60,729 bases of DNA from a virus. The stretch spans positions 1-60,729 of the IMG/VR virus record IMGVR_UViG_3300036760_000452. The stretch is one strand, 5' to 3'. The position numbers and the translations under genes were made by a program. Below are positions 14,112 to 21,602 of the stretch, in pieces (position 1 is the stretch's first letter; each line of letters opens with the position of its first letter). Below the pieces are notes generated by a model. That model was given only the letters and a program-made list of their open reading frames with translations. It had not been told where the DNA came from and did no database searches.

Positions 14112-14345
14112 GTGGGAAAACCGAGAGCGACGAAAGCCGAGATCGCGGCGGCGATGATGGCGCGGGCCGAGCGCTACGCCAAGGTGCGCGCGGTCGTGGC
14201 CACCGGGGTATGCCCGCTGTGCGGGGGCAAGCTCAAGCGGAACCTGTCCTTGACCGGCTGGTGGCAGTGCGAGCAGCTCGGCTCGCCAGTCTTCCGCAAG
14301 GACCCGGACAAGGCGTCGTGCACATGGCAGGGGTTCACTGAATGA
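14112..14345 (+). CDS. Zinc-ribbon phage protein, 77 residues
   Basis: The GTG at 14112 is chosen because an AGAGGTGAT site precedes it and because the promoter start point (about 14095) excludes the ATG at 14091. The product contains VCPLCGGKLKR, WWQCEQLG, FRKDPDKASCTWQGF, a conserved C..C-C-C pattern in small phage proteins. Function unknown. Confidence 0.6.
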   Translation: MGKPRATKAEIAAAMMARAERYAKVRAVVATGVCPLCGGKLKRNLSLTGWWQCEQLGSPVFRKDPDKASCTWQGFTE

Positions 14346-14542
14346 CCACGAACGAGCAGGCGAGGTCGGACGCGATGGCGGATGCAGAGACGCTATTCCG
14401 GTTTGCCTTTCAGGCGACCGAAGGTCGACGCTGGTTAGAGCCGTCTGCATCGAAGGTCAGAACGGCCTACCGCGCGGCGGTGAGTGATCCGGCGACAGTT
14501 GCCCATGCCGCGTTTCGCGCCGTCCCTGGACTGAGAGGCTGA
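14342..14542 (+). CDS. Hypothetical helical protein, 66 residues
   Basis: The ATG overlaps the preceding TGA. The product (ARSDAMADAETLFRFAFQAT, SKVRTAYRAAVSDPATV) is helical. No family recognised. Confidence 0.5.
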   Translation: MTTNEQARSDAMADAETLFRFAFQATEGRRWLEPSASKVRTAYRAAVSDPATVAHAAFRAVPGLRG

Positions 14543-14546
14543 GCCG

Positions 14547-14885
14547 ATGAAACGAGCGATCGTCGTTGCTGGCGTGCTGGTGGCGCTCTCGAGCCCGGTT
14601 CGCGCGGACGTGTTCGACGCCTTGGCGATCGGCGCGGCCACGGGCGACGTGGTGACGACTGAGATCGCGTTGCGCCGTGGGTTCGTAGAGCAGAACCTCG
14701 GCAACCGCGGCGCCCGCGTGGGTGCTAACGTGCTGCTGACCGGCGGGACACTCCTCGCGGCCCGCGAGCTCAAGAAGGCGGGGCATCCGGGCTGGGCCAA
14801 GGTCGTCAAGATCGCCACGGCCGCCGGCTGGGGGTACATCGCGGCCCGGAACGTGCGGACCATGAGGGGAGGGCTCGCGAGGTGA
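14547..14885 (+). CDS. Exported protein with Sec-type signal, 112 residues
   Basis: The N-terminus MKRAIVVAGVLVALSSPVRA is a standard signal peptide with a cleavage site after RA. The mature part has two hydrophobic stretches (RVGANVLLTGGTLLAARELK; KVVKIATAAGWGYIAARNVR), so it may sit in or at the membrane. Similar short exported proteins occur in many phages without known role. The stop overlaps the next start. Confidence 0.6.
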   Translation: MKRAIVVAGVLVALSSPVRADVFDALAIGAATGDVVTTEIALRRGFVEQNLGNRGARVGANVLLTGGTLLAARELKKAGHPGWAKVVKIATAAGWGYIAARNVRTMRGGLAR

Positions 14886-15238
14886 CCGGTGCCCAGGCGC
14901 TCGCCTACTTCACGCTGGAAGTGGCCCGAGCATCAGGCCAGCTCGGCCTCGAACACCCTCCGAAGGTGCAGCCGGTGACGGTCGCGGAGCGCGACCCGCG
15001 CGCGACGGTCAACGCGGTCGCCTACGTGACACCGGACCGGGGCGAGGTGCACATCCTGTGGTGGGCTCTCTGGAAATACGAGAAACGGACCCTGCGCTGT
15101 GTGGCACGACACGAGGCGATCCACCTTGCATTAGCCCACGAGGCGCCGAAGGATCCAGCTCGCGCCGAGCGCCAGCACCAGGATGTAGACGAAGTGCTGC
15201 GGATCAGGTGGCACGAGCCCGCCAGGTGTGGCCTGTGA
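14882..15238 (+). CDS. HExxH zinc metalloprotease-like protein
   Basis: GTG start. The product has 118 residues with a zincin motif, CVARHEAIHLALAHE: H-E-A-I-H plus a further HE in phase, which suits a small metallopeptidase with the third ligand downstream (RQHQDVDE). There is no signal peptide. It could be an anti-restriction or host-takeover protease, or a degenerate zincin used for binding only. An operator-like AGCCCACGAG lies inside the motif region, probably by chance. Confidence 0.55.
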   Translation: MTGAQALAYFTLEVARASGQLGLEHPPKVQPVTVAERDPRATVNAVAYVTPDRGEVHILWWALWKYEKRTLRCVARHEAIHLALAHEAPKDPARAERQHQDVDEVLRIRWHEPARCGL

Positions 15239-15498
15239 GCGCCCCGCGCGTCGTGTCGGTCGGGGCGCTTGAGGCCAACTACGCGCGGCGTGGGGTGCAG
15301 ACGAGACTTCGCCACGCGCTGATGCTAGACGGCCAGGGCCGGAAGTTGCTGTTGCTCTGCGGCAAGATCAAGCTGGACAACCTGGCGGACGACTACGACG
15401 CCAAGCCGGTCGACTGCCCGCGGTGCCTGTGTGGCATGCGAGGGTTACGAAAGGTAGCAGAACTCGCTAGCGGACCGCTGGCTGGTGGACAGCCATGA
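15235..15498 (+). CDS. Hypothetical zinc-binding protein, 87 residues
   Basis: GTG start overlapping the previous stop. The product has LLLLCGKIKLDNLADDY followed by DCPRCLCGMRG, so four cysteines in two groups. The remainder is basic. It is coupled to the large gene downstream (its TGA overlaps that ATG). Function unknown. Confidence 0.5.
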   Translation: MSAPRVVSVGALEANYARRGVQTRLRHALMLDGQGRKLLLLCGKIKLDNLADDYDAKPVDCPRCLCGMRGLRKVAELASGPLAGGQP

Positions 15499-17300
15499 AG
15501 ATGACAGGAACTTACTCCCCGGAAGACAACAAGCTCAGGCTCTACGCCTCAACGCGCCTGGACGCAGAGACTTACGCTCGCGTGAAGGCCGCCGGGTTCG
15601 GCTGGGCTCCGAAGCAAGACCTCTTCGTCGCGCCGGCATGGACGCCGCAGCGCGAGGACCTATTGCTGGAGCTCTGCGGGGAGATCGGCGACGAGGATAT
15701 GAGCCTTGCCGAGCGCGCCGAGGAGCGCGCCGAGCGCTTCGACGACTACAGCGAAGCCCGGGCCGACGACGCTACAGCGGCACAGTCGGCCGTGGCCAGG
15801 ATCGCTGACGGCATCCCCCTCGGGCAGCCGATCCTTGTTGGCCACCACTCCGAGCGCCACGCGCGGAAGGACGCCGCGCGCATCGAGAACGGCATGCGGC
15901 GCGCGGTCCGGATGTGGGACACCTCGAAATACTGGCAAGCGCGCGCCGCTGGAGCGATCCGAAACGCCAAGTACAAGGAGCTTCCGAGCGTGCGAGCCAG
16001 GCGGATCAAGGGGCTCGAGGCCGAAGAGCGGAAGTGCCTGCGCTCGAAGGCTCACGCCGAGAGCGACATCCGCGCTTGGAAAGCGATCGACGACCCGGCG
16101 CAGTTCAAGCGCAAGGACGGCCAGCCGACGACCCTTCACGAGCGCGCGCGCTTCGTGGCGAACGTCTGCCACGTGTCGCGCTGCTTCCCTCTCGCCGACT
16201 TCCCGCGCGTGGCCCCTGCGTGCCAGTACGAGGGCAGCATGGGCCTCTGGAGCGCACTCGGGGACACCTCGGCAGAGGCCATCATCACGCCCGAGCAGGC
16301 GCAGGCGTTCGCCGTCGAGGCCAACGAGCGCAGCGTGGCGTGGGCTCAGCGGTGGCTCGACCACCTGGCCAACCGGCTGGAGTACGAACGCACGATGCTC
16401 GCCGGCCAGGGCGGCACGGTAGCGGACAAGACCGGGCCCGCAGTCGGGGGCGCCGTGCGCTGTTGGGCGTCGCATCGCGGGGGCTGGTCGTACGTGCGCA
16501 AGGTCAACAAGGTGTCAGTGACGGTCGAGGACAACTGGGGAAACGGCGGGCGGAACTTCACGCGGACCGTACCCTTCGACAAGCTGGCCGCCGTCATGAG
16601 CCCCGATGCCGTCACCGCCGCGCGCGAGTCCGGGCAGCTCGTCGAGATCGAGGACAAGACGGGGTTTCTGCTGCGCAGCGCCCCAGTGCCGCCCCCGCTA
16701 CCACCGAAGGCTCCAGAGCCGGAGGCCGCGCCATTCGAGGCGATGCGTGAGCAGCTCCGGGCCGGCGTCCAGGTGATTGCGGCGCCGCAGCTCTTTCCGA
16801 CCCCGGTGGAGCTCGCGCGGCGGATGATTGAGGCCGCGCGCCTGAAGCCCGGGCATAGGATCCTCGAGCCGAGCGCTGGCACCGGGCGCCTGATCGACGC
16901 CGCGGCGCTGTCGGCATGGGAATGGTCCGGAGAACTCGTCGCCGTGGAGCACTCCGCAGCGCTGGCGGCCGGCCTGCGTGCGAAGTACCGACCCGAGCAC
17001 GTTCGGGTCGTCGAGGGAGACTTCATGGCCTGCAACGGAGAGCTGGGCACGTTCGACCGGATCCTGATGAACCCGCCATTCGCCAAGGCGGCCGACGTCG
17101 AGCACATCACCCACGCGCTCAAGTTCCTGAAGCCGGGGGGTCGGCTCGTGGCGATCTGCTCCGGGGGCCCGCGGCAGCAGGCGATGCTCGGCCAGCTCGT
17201 GCGGAAGCGCGGCGGCACCTGGAAAGAGCTCCCCTCGGGGACCTTCGAAGGGACCGGCGTGCGCTCCGTGCTCCTCTCCATCCAGGCGGTGGAGTCCTGA
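15495..17300 (+). CDS. DUF3560 domain fused to an N6-adenine-type DNA methyltransferase
   Basis: The product has 601 residues. The N-terminal half is a DUF3560-type domain (YASTRLDAETYARVKAAGFG, then GIPLGQPILVGHHSERHARK), a family found on plasmids and phages next to antirestriction genes. The C-terminal third is a class I methyltransferase: ILEPSAGTGRLIDAA (motif I), LVAVEH, VVEGDFM, and the catalytic ILMNPPFA. It probably modifies adenine in phage DNA to avoid restriction. It is by far the largest gene of the rightward arm. Confidence 0.75.
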   Translation: MKMTGTYSPEDNKLRLYASTRLDAETYARVKAAGFGWAPKQDLFVAPAWTPQREDLLLELCGEIGDEDMSLAERAEERAERFDDYSEARADDATAAQSAVARIADGIPLGQPILVGHHSERHARKDAARIENGMRRAVRMWDTSKYWQARAAGAIRNAKYKELPSVRARRIKGLEAEERKCLRSKAHAESDIRAWKAIDDPAQFKRKDGQPTTLHERARFVANVCHVSRCFPLADFPRVAPACQYEGSMGLWSALGDTSAEAIITPEQAQAFAVEANERSVAWAQRWLDHLANRLEYERTMLAGQGGTVADKTGPAVGGAVRCWASHRGGWSYVRKVNKVSVTVEDNWGNGGRNFTRTVPFDKLAAVMSPDAVTAARESGQLVEIEDKTGFLLRSAPVPPPLPPKAPEPEAAPFEAMREQLRAGVQVIAAPQLFPTPVELARRMIEAARLKPGHRILEPSAGTGRLIDAAALSAWEWSGELVAVEHSAALAAGLRAKYRPEHVRVVEGDFMACNGELGTFDRILMNPPFAKAADVEHITHALKFLKPGGRLVAICSGGPRQQAMLGQLVRKRGGTWKELPSGTFEGTGVRSVLLSIQAVES

Positions 17301-17470
17301 GCGTCAAGTTCGTCGAGGGGTCGGAGCACCGGAGGGACGCGATCGAGTATCGCGTACGCGTCGAGGTCGTGGCCGAGATCGTGGACCGGCGCACGGGGGA
17401 GGTGGTCGTGGCAGGGAGCGAGGCCGAGGTGAAAGACCTGTATCGGACCCTGAAGCGGCGGGCTGCATGA
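17297..17470 (+). CDS. Hypothetical protein, 57 residues
   Basis: The frame can only begin at a CTG (17297) overlapping the stop of the methyltransferase, or at an internal GTG. The product (DAIEYRVRVEVVAEIVDRRT) is a short beta-hairpin protein with a helical end. The reading frame is well kept to the overlap with the next gene, which supports it; the start is uncertain. Confidence 0.4.
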   Translation: MSVKFVEGSEHRRDAIEYRVRVEVVAEIVDRRTGEVVVAGSEAEVKDLYRTLKRRAA

Positions 17471-17658
17471 CGCGCGCGGCTAAGGCTCTTGCTGAGCACG
17501 TGCGCGCGATCGACGTGCGGCAGGAGATGGATAAGGAGCCGGTGGAGCGGCGCGAGCCGTGGCCTGGCCTGCTACGCGACGAGCCGTCGGCGCCGGCGGT
17601 CGTTCGGCTCGAGGACCTGGCTGAGCAGCGTCGCTTTTATTGGAGGGTCGACGCATGA
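17467..17658 (+). CDS. Hypothetical protein, 63 residues
   Basis: The ATG overlaps the preceding stop and the TGA overlaps the next ATG. The product (MTRAAKALAEHVRAIDVRQE, then RLEDLAEQRRFYWRVDA) is charged and helical with no recognised family. Confidence 0.5.
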   Translation: MTRAAKALAEHVRAIDVRQEMDKEPVERREPWPGLLRDEPSAPAVVRLEDLAEQRRFYWRVDA

Positions 17659-17813
17659 TCCCGCCCGACACCGGCCTCTACCGAACGGACGTGGTCTGGC
17701 ATCTCGTGATCTCCGGACACCACGCCTGCTGGCTCGTGGGCTTGGCAATCGGGTGCTTCGTCGCCTGGCACCTAGCGCGGATCCTGAACGAGCCGAAGCG
17801 GCTTGACGATTAG
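17655..17813 (+). CDS. Small membrane protein, 52 residues
   Basis: A 53-codon frame overlapping the preceding stop as ATGA. The product has one hydrophobic segment (ACWLVGLAIGCFVAWHLA) after a polar N-terminus and ends in a short basic tail. The -35 of the promoter at 17803..17831 lies in its last codons. Function unknown. Confidence 0.55.
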   Translation: MIPPDTGLYRTDVVWHLVISGHHACWLVGLAIGCFVAWHLARILNEPKRLDD

Positions 17814-17831
17814 CCCACGATAGCTTATATT
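17803..17831 (+). promoter_or_regulatory. Rightward promoter with internal operator (best consensus)
   Basis: TTGACG (17803..17808) and TATATT (17826..17831) are 17 bases apart, with AGCCCACGATAGCT (17812..17825) filling the spacer and touching the -10. Transcription would start near 17838, 12 bases before the ATG at 17850. This is the clearest member of the shared promoter family because the gap contains nothing else. Confidence 0.8.
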
Positions 17832-17849
17832 GACCGAGGGGGTGGTGAG

Positions 17850-18275
17850 ATGGCGCAGCGGAGGTTGATGCTCGGCGAGGTCTACCGCGTCGTACGCGTG
17901 ACGGATGACGGAGCGTTGCTCAAGCAGCAGCTACCGGGCGCGGCCAGCGCCCCCGACTTCTGGGCGTTCCAGGGCGGAGCCGAGGTCTCCGTCTCCCCGC
18001 CTCTGTGCGAGAGCCAGGAGGTCGCCACCTTCAACCTGTCGCAACTCGTGCGCGAGATCAATCCCGAGGGCTTGGGCGTCGTCCCCGTCATCGCTCGCCA
18101 GCTCGGCCTCCCCGAGCCGCTCGTGGTCTTCATCCGCGACGATGGCTGGAGCGTCGGTGCTGCGGGGGACAGAGCAGAGCGAGTCGCGCTCGAGTACTGG
18201 GGCCATCGCTACGTGACGTTCGCTCGACGCGGGGAGGGCTGGAAGCTGCGGCCCATCATGGAGTATCACAAGTGA
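17850..18275 (+). CDS. Hypothetical protein, 141 residues
   Basis: First gene behind the promoter at 17803..17831, with GGGGGTGG before the ATG. The product appears alpha/beta (LMLGEVYRVVRVTDDGALLK, VPVIARQLGLPEPLVVFIRD, RYVTFARRGEGWKL) without catalytic residues I can name. Position right behind a controlled promoter makes it a good candidate for the regulator itself or for an anti-host factor, but no DNA-binding motif is evident. Confidence 0.5.
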   Translation: MAQRRLMLGEVYRVVRVTDDGALLKQQLPGAASAPDFWAFQGGAEVSVSPPLCESQEVATFNLSQLVREINPEGLGVVPVIARQLGLPEPLVVFIRDDGWSVGAAGDRAERVALEYWGHRYVTFARRGEGWKLRPIMEYHK

Positions 18276-18442
18276 GGCGCTTCTTCGCCGACCGCATCCT
18301 CACTGCGAGTGGACTGCACTGGGCCTGCTTCGACGGCGGCCGCGTCGAGCGGATCTTCGTCGGAGACGACGCGGAGCAGCGGGCCAAGGACTACACGGAG
18401 ATGACGGAGAGATCAGATGTCACAGCCCACGCTGCGGAGTGA
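18272..18442 (+). CDS. Hypothetical protein, 56 residues
   Basis: GTG start overlapping the previous stop. The product (ILTASGLHWACFDGGRVERI) is a short beta protein with an acidic helical end. The last 26 bases overlap the next gene. Function unknown. Confidence 0.45.
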   Translation: MRRFFADRILTASGLHWACFDGGRVERIFVGDDAEQRAKDYTEMTERSDVTAHAAE

Positions 18443-18659
18443 TCGCCGCGAGCGCTGCCCGCACTGTGGCGCGGTCATGCACACGATCAAAGGCGTGGCC
18501 CGGCACTACGGAGCTGAGGGCGCGTGTCTCCGGATCCGCGAGCTCGAGGCGGCGCTCACCGACCTGTGCGTGGCTTTTGAGACGGGCATCTTCATGAAGC
18601 GTCGAATCGTGGAGCTGCGCCTCTTGCTGGCAAAAGGAGTCTCCCATGCCGGATCCTGA
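18417..18659 (+). CDS. Zinc-finger-like protein, 80 residues
   Basis: The N-terminal part has RCPHCGAVMHTIKGVARHYG, a C..C - H....H spacing like a classical C2H2 finger, followed by a helical part with two more cysteines. It may bind DNA or RNA; a candidate regulator. It overlaps neighbours at both ends. Confidence 0.5.
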   Translation: MSQPTLRSDRRERCPHCGAVMHTIKGVARHYGAEGACLRIRELEAALTDLCVAFETGIFMKRRIVELRLLLAKGVSHAGS

Positions 18660-18939
18660 CCTGACGCTCCCTGTCATGTTTGGCGACCCTCAGTTTGAGC
18701 GCTTCATCGAGTCGAGGCTCGACGAAGAGTTTGGCGAGCAGGCCGACGCGCGGATACACTCCTGCCTCGAAGGCTGTCGTTACGTCTTGGAGCACGGCAG
18801 GAAGGGGCACCCAGGCGCAGAGGAACTCGCCTTCAACCTGGCTAAAGCCGCAGCGCACTGGCGCCGCCTCTCCGAGGACCGCAGGACAGGCCAAGAGCTC
18901 GTGCTCGTCGATGACGTCGAGCTGGTGGAGGCGCCATGA
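18646..18939 (+). CDS. Hypothetical acidic protein, 97 residues
   Basis: The product (FGDPQFERFIESRLDEEFGE, then SCLEGCRYVLEHG) is helical with a C...C pair and an acidic C-terminus (LVLVDDVELVEAP). No family recognised. Its stop overlaps the next start. Confidence 0.5.
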   Translation: MPDPDLTLPVMFGDPQFERFIESRLDEEFGEQADARIHSCLEGCRYVLEHGRKGHPGAEELAFNLAKAAAHWRRLSEDRRTGQELVLVDDVELVEAP

Positions 18940-19190
18940 CGGAGCAGCCCACGAAGACGCTTCCGACGTTCCGACTGACGGAGCAGCAGCGCGCGATGGC
19001 GGCCCGGCACGGGGCGAAGTTCTGCAGCGTGTGCGGGAGGCCCTTCTGGTCCAAGACCGGGCCCGACTGTGACGAGCATGTGCACTGGGCTGCGACGCTG
19101 CTGGCTCCCAAGGCGACTCACGTACCGGGCGAGACGGCCGCGCAGCGAGCCGCCAGAACAGAACCGCTCGACAAGGCCTCGGGAGCATAA
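18936..19190 (+). CDS. Zinc-knuckle protein, 84 residues
   Basis: The product has FCSVCGRPFWSKTGPDCDEHV, a C..C - C..H site, between an N-terminal helix and a C-terminal acidic/basic tail. The ATG overlaps the preceding stop. Function unknown. Confidence 0.55.
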   Translation: MTEQPTKTLPTFRLTEQQRAMAARHGAKFCSVCGRPFWSKTGPDCDEHVHWAATLLAPKATHVPGETAAQRAARTEPLDKASGA

Positions 19191-19460
19191 GTGGGCCGGC
19201 GCCGCATCCTGAAACCGATACGGCCGTGGCGCCCAGGCCTCTGCTCCGTCTGCCACCGTGCTCCGCGGCCGACGAGGAAGGAGGAGGAGCGAGGCGTCAG
19301 CCCAGGGCTGCGGAAGGGTATGTGCCTCGCCTGCTACCAGCTCTTGCGGCGCCGCCGCATCCGCGAGAAGAACGCGCCGCCCAAGGTGCTGACATTCACC
19401 CCTCCTCCGGCTCCGAAGCCTGCAGGCCCTCCGCTCAAGCCGTGGGATCGGTTCCGATGA
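19191..19460 (+). CDS. Basic zinc-knuckle protein, 89 residues
   Basis: GTG start directly after the preceding TAA. The product has LCSVCHRAPRPTRK and MCLACYQLLRRRRIREKN, then a Pro-rich tail. The strong basic patch next to the second C..C suggests nucleic-acid binding. Its TGA overlaps the ATG of the HNH gene. Confidence 0.5.
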   Translation: MGRRRILKPIRPWRPGLCSVCHRAPRPTRKEEERGVSPGLRKGMCLACYQLLRRRRIREKNAPPKVLTFTPPPAPKPAGPPLKPWDRFR

Positions 19461-19786
19461 TTCTAGCGAAGCCGTCGAAGCGAGAGCCGCGTCAGAAGCG
19501 GAGCATCCGGAGGCGCACAACGCCGGCGATGAAGCGGCACCAGGCGAAGGCCGCCGGCTGGGTGGACCCTGACTCGTGGGCCGAGGTCATTCGATTCTAC
19601 GGTGGGCGATGCGCGTACGACTGCCTCCGACCATGGCAGCAGCAGGACCACTGCAAGCCGCTGAGCCGCGGCGGAGAGCACACCATCGGAAATGTGGTCC
19701 CATCGTGCTCTCGGCACAACATGGAGAAGGGAACCCGTACGCTGTTTCCAAGGAGGCGCCATCCGTTCATGCGCGGTGCGAATTGA
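19457..19786 (+). CDS. HNH endonuclease
   Basis: The product has 109 residues. A very basic N-terminus (KREPRQKRSIRRRTTPAMKR) precedes the HNH core: CAYDCLRPWQQQDHCKPLSR, GNVVPSCSRHNMEKGTR. The spacing of D-H, N and H fits the HNH fold; only part of the usual zinc cysteines are present. It may be a homing-type enzyme in the accessory arm. A 31-base gap follows. Confidence 0.75.
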   Translation: MILAKPSKREPRQKRSIRRRTTPAMKRHQAKAAGWVDPDSWAEVIRFYGGRCAYDCLRPWQQQDHCKPLSRGGEHTIGNVVPSCSRHNMEKGTRTLFPRRRHPFMRGAN

Positions 19787-19817
19787 GCCGGCCGTGTCAG
19801 AGGAGACTGGGGGGACA

Positions 19818-20384
19818 ATGAGACGAAGCGAAGAGATCGCTGAGATGGCCGCCCTCCGCGCCCAGGTCGAGGAGCTGGAACGCACGACCCATCTACTCAG
19901 CGTGTGCCTAGAGCCAACGTTCAGGGCCGAGCGCGATCAGGCGCGGCGCGACCGGGACCGGCTCGACCACGAGAAGGCGCAACTCAAGGCAGAGGTCGAG
20001 GAGCTGACGCGGGATCTGGACCAAGTACAGCGCTGGGCCGATGGACTCGTGACGGAGACGCAGCGACTACAGGGGATCGAGCAGGCCGGTCAATTGGCAG
20101 AGGAGAAGCTCGCGGAGGCGCAGGCCGGGATTGAGCACTGGCGCGCTTTCTACGAGGAGACACGAGCGAAGCTCACCGAGGCCGAGGCCGATGTGCAGAG
20201 CATCTCGGCTGACTTCAGGAATGAGCACGCGAAGGTTCTCGACCTTCAGGCCAAGCTCGCGGCGGTGGTGGAGGCTGGAAACGCGCTGCGAGAGGCTCTG
20301 AGATTGATTCCGACATCGTGGGGTGGGGCGCATGAGATCGCCTTGTGGGTGCGGCGCATCGTCTTCGGAGAGGCCGATGCCTGA
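19818..20384 (+). CDS. Coiled-coil protein, 188 residues
   Basis: Long coiled coil (AALRAQVEELERTTHLLSVC, KAQLKAEVEELTRDLDQVQR). The C-terminal part has a segment (SISADFRNEHAKVLDLQAKL) nearly identical to one in the next gene, with a 50-base identical DNA stretch. The two genes are paralogues or share a recombined module. Function unknown. Confidence 0.55.
   Translation: MRRSEEIAEMAALRAQVEELERTTHLLSVCLEPTFRAERDQARRDRDRLDHEKAQLKAEVEELTRDLDQVQRWADGLVTETQRLQGIEQAGQLAEEKLAEAQAGIEHWRAFYEETRAKLTEAEADVQSISADFRNEHAKVLDLQAKLAAVVEAGNALREALRLIPTSWGGAHEIALWVRRIVFGEADA
20221..20270 (+). repeat. 50-bp direct repeat, copy 1
   Basis: Identical to 20933..20982. It encodes the same peptide part in two neighbouring coiled-coil genes. 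Flanking sequence is also similar but not identical, so the shared core may be kept by recombination or be a recent duplication. Confidence 0.9.
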
Positions 20385-21246
20385 GCCGAAGACGCTAGAC
20401 GAAATCGCTGACAGGCTGCGAGCACAGCTTCGACGTGGAGACTACCTACTAGACCGTGGTCAATCCACCTTCGCCATTCGTATCCCTGACGCCCTCCGGC
20501 AAGCCTACGACCTGGGGCGGGCCGAGGGCTACGAAGCCGCCGCTCGCGACGTGCAGGATCTGTACTCCGGGGACTATGCACGAGGGCGGGCCGAGGAGCG
20601 AGTGGCCGTCTGCCTACGCGTGAACGAGGACATGACCAAGGAGCTGGAGCAGGCCGAGGCTCGGCTCGCGGAGGCAACCATCAAACTCCGTCCCCTGCCC
20701 AGCGAGGCAGCATGGCAGGAGGGGGCGAGGATGCTGCACGAGGCGGATCAAGCGCGGCGCAAGGCCGAGGCCAAGCTCGCGGAGTCAGAGCAAATCTTCA
20801 ACGCGGAACTACTTCGCGCTGAACAGGGCTTGCGTGCATCGTGGGATCTAACGTGCCAAGAGCGGGATCAACTCAGGGCCAAGCTCGCGGCTGTACAGAT
20901 CGACGTGCAGAACATCTCTGCTGACTTCGGATATGAGCACGCGAAGGTTCTCGACCTTCAGGCCAAGCTCGCGGCGGTGGTGAAGGCGCTAGCGGGGCTC
21001 ATCAAAGTCAACGACGAGTGGAACGAGAGTGTGCAGCAGATCATCGGGCGCGTGCCGGGATGGTCCGGCCAGTACCTCGACGAAGCCCGCGCCGCGCTCG
21101 CAGCCGCCCGCGAGCAGCCGACGCAGGAGGAGCGGCCGCTCGGGCACAAGTATCAATACACCGTTGCGAACGACTGTCGCAAGTGCGGCCAACCCGAGAG
21201 CGCCCACCAGCCGACGCAGGACAAGGGGGAGAAGGCCGATGACTGA
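20377..21246 (+). CDS. Coiled-coil protein with C-terminal zinc site, 289 residues
   Basis: Starts MPEPKTLDEIADRLRAQLRR. The central 200 residues are coiled coil with repeats of AEAKLAESE-type heptads, then the shared SADFGYEHAKVLDLQAKLAA block, and a C-terminal NDCRKCGQPESAH site. The N-terminal MxEPK..LDEIA matches the gene at 21595. Its junction with the neighbours uses the recurrent GCCGATG.CTGAGC cassette. Confidence 0.55.
   Translation: MPEPKTLDEIADRLRAQLRRGDYLLDRGQSTFAIRIPDALRQAYDLGRAEGYEAAARDVQDLYSGDYARGRAEERVAVCLRVNEDMTKELEQAEARLAEATIKLRPLPSEAAWQEGARMLHEADQARRKAEAKLAESEQIFNAELLRAEQGLRASWDLTCQERDQLRAKLAAVQIDVQNISADFGYEHAKVLDLQAKLAAVVKALAGLIKVNDEWNESVQQIIGRVPGWSGQYLDEARAALAAAREQPTQEERPLGHKYQYTVANDCRKCGQPESAHQPTQDKGEKADD
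20933..20982 (+). repeat. 50-bp direct repeat, copy 2
   Basis: Identical to 20221..20270; see that entry. A recombination event between the copies would remove about 712 bp and fuse the two coiled-coil genes in frame or nearly so. Confidence 0.9.
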
Positions 21247-21475
21247 GCGCAAGCCGGAAGCCCTGTAAGACGCGATCACGGCAGGGCTTGACTGTCCGTG
21301 CTGCGGTGAGGACGTGCTGCTGCGGGTTGAGCCGATCTGGTACGAAGACGAGTTTGAGGTCTGCTCCGACTGTGGCTGTACGGTTGGCGTGCGAGTGGAC
21401 GACGGAGAGGACCCGCCGACTGCCTACACCAAGATCGTCAAGGGCTGCACCGACTACGGAGACGCCGATGACTGA
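21239..21475 (+). pseudogene. Zinc-ribbon gene interrupted by in-frame TAA
   Basis: The frame from the ATG at 21239 reads MTERKPEAL, then TAA (21266..21268), then continues open for 68 codons: DAITAGLDCPCCGEDVLLRV, EVCSDCGCTVGVRVDD. Joined, it matches the N-terminal plan of the neighbours (MTEPKPDPLDEIA). Possible explanations are a recent nonsense mutation, stop readthrough, or use of an internal start such as the GTG in EDVLLR. The downstream part is complete with two C..C pairs. Confidence 0.5.
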
Positions 21476-21602
21476 GCCCTGCCGTTGCATCCACTACGAG
21501 TCGGAAGACGGGCAGCCGTACTCGCCATGTGTGTGTGGGCATGCCCCCGAGGACCACGCCGAGAAGTGGCCTGCATGCTCTGGAGAGGTGGCCGATGACT
21601 GA
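21468..21602 (+). CDS. Tiny Cys-rich protein, 44 residues
   Basis: Starts MTEPCRCIHYESEDGQPYSP and continues CVCGHAPEDHAEKWPACSGE, with several Cys and His residues for one zinc site. It begins at the second GCCGATGACTGAGC junction. The gene's own end provides the same junction for the next one. Confidence 0.5.
   Translation: MTEPCRCIHYESEDGQPYSPCVCGHAPEDHAEKWPACSGEVADD

Noticed and set aside
15129-15146. Operator-like AGCCCACGAG inside the HExxH gene
   Set aside because: The right half-site (GCW at the 8-base spacing) is missing and the bases encode the conserved HE of the zincin motif.
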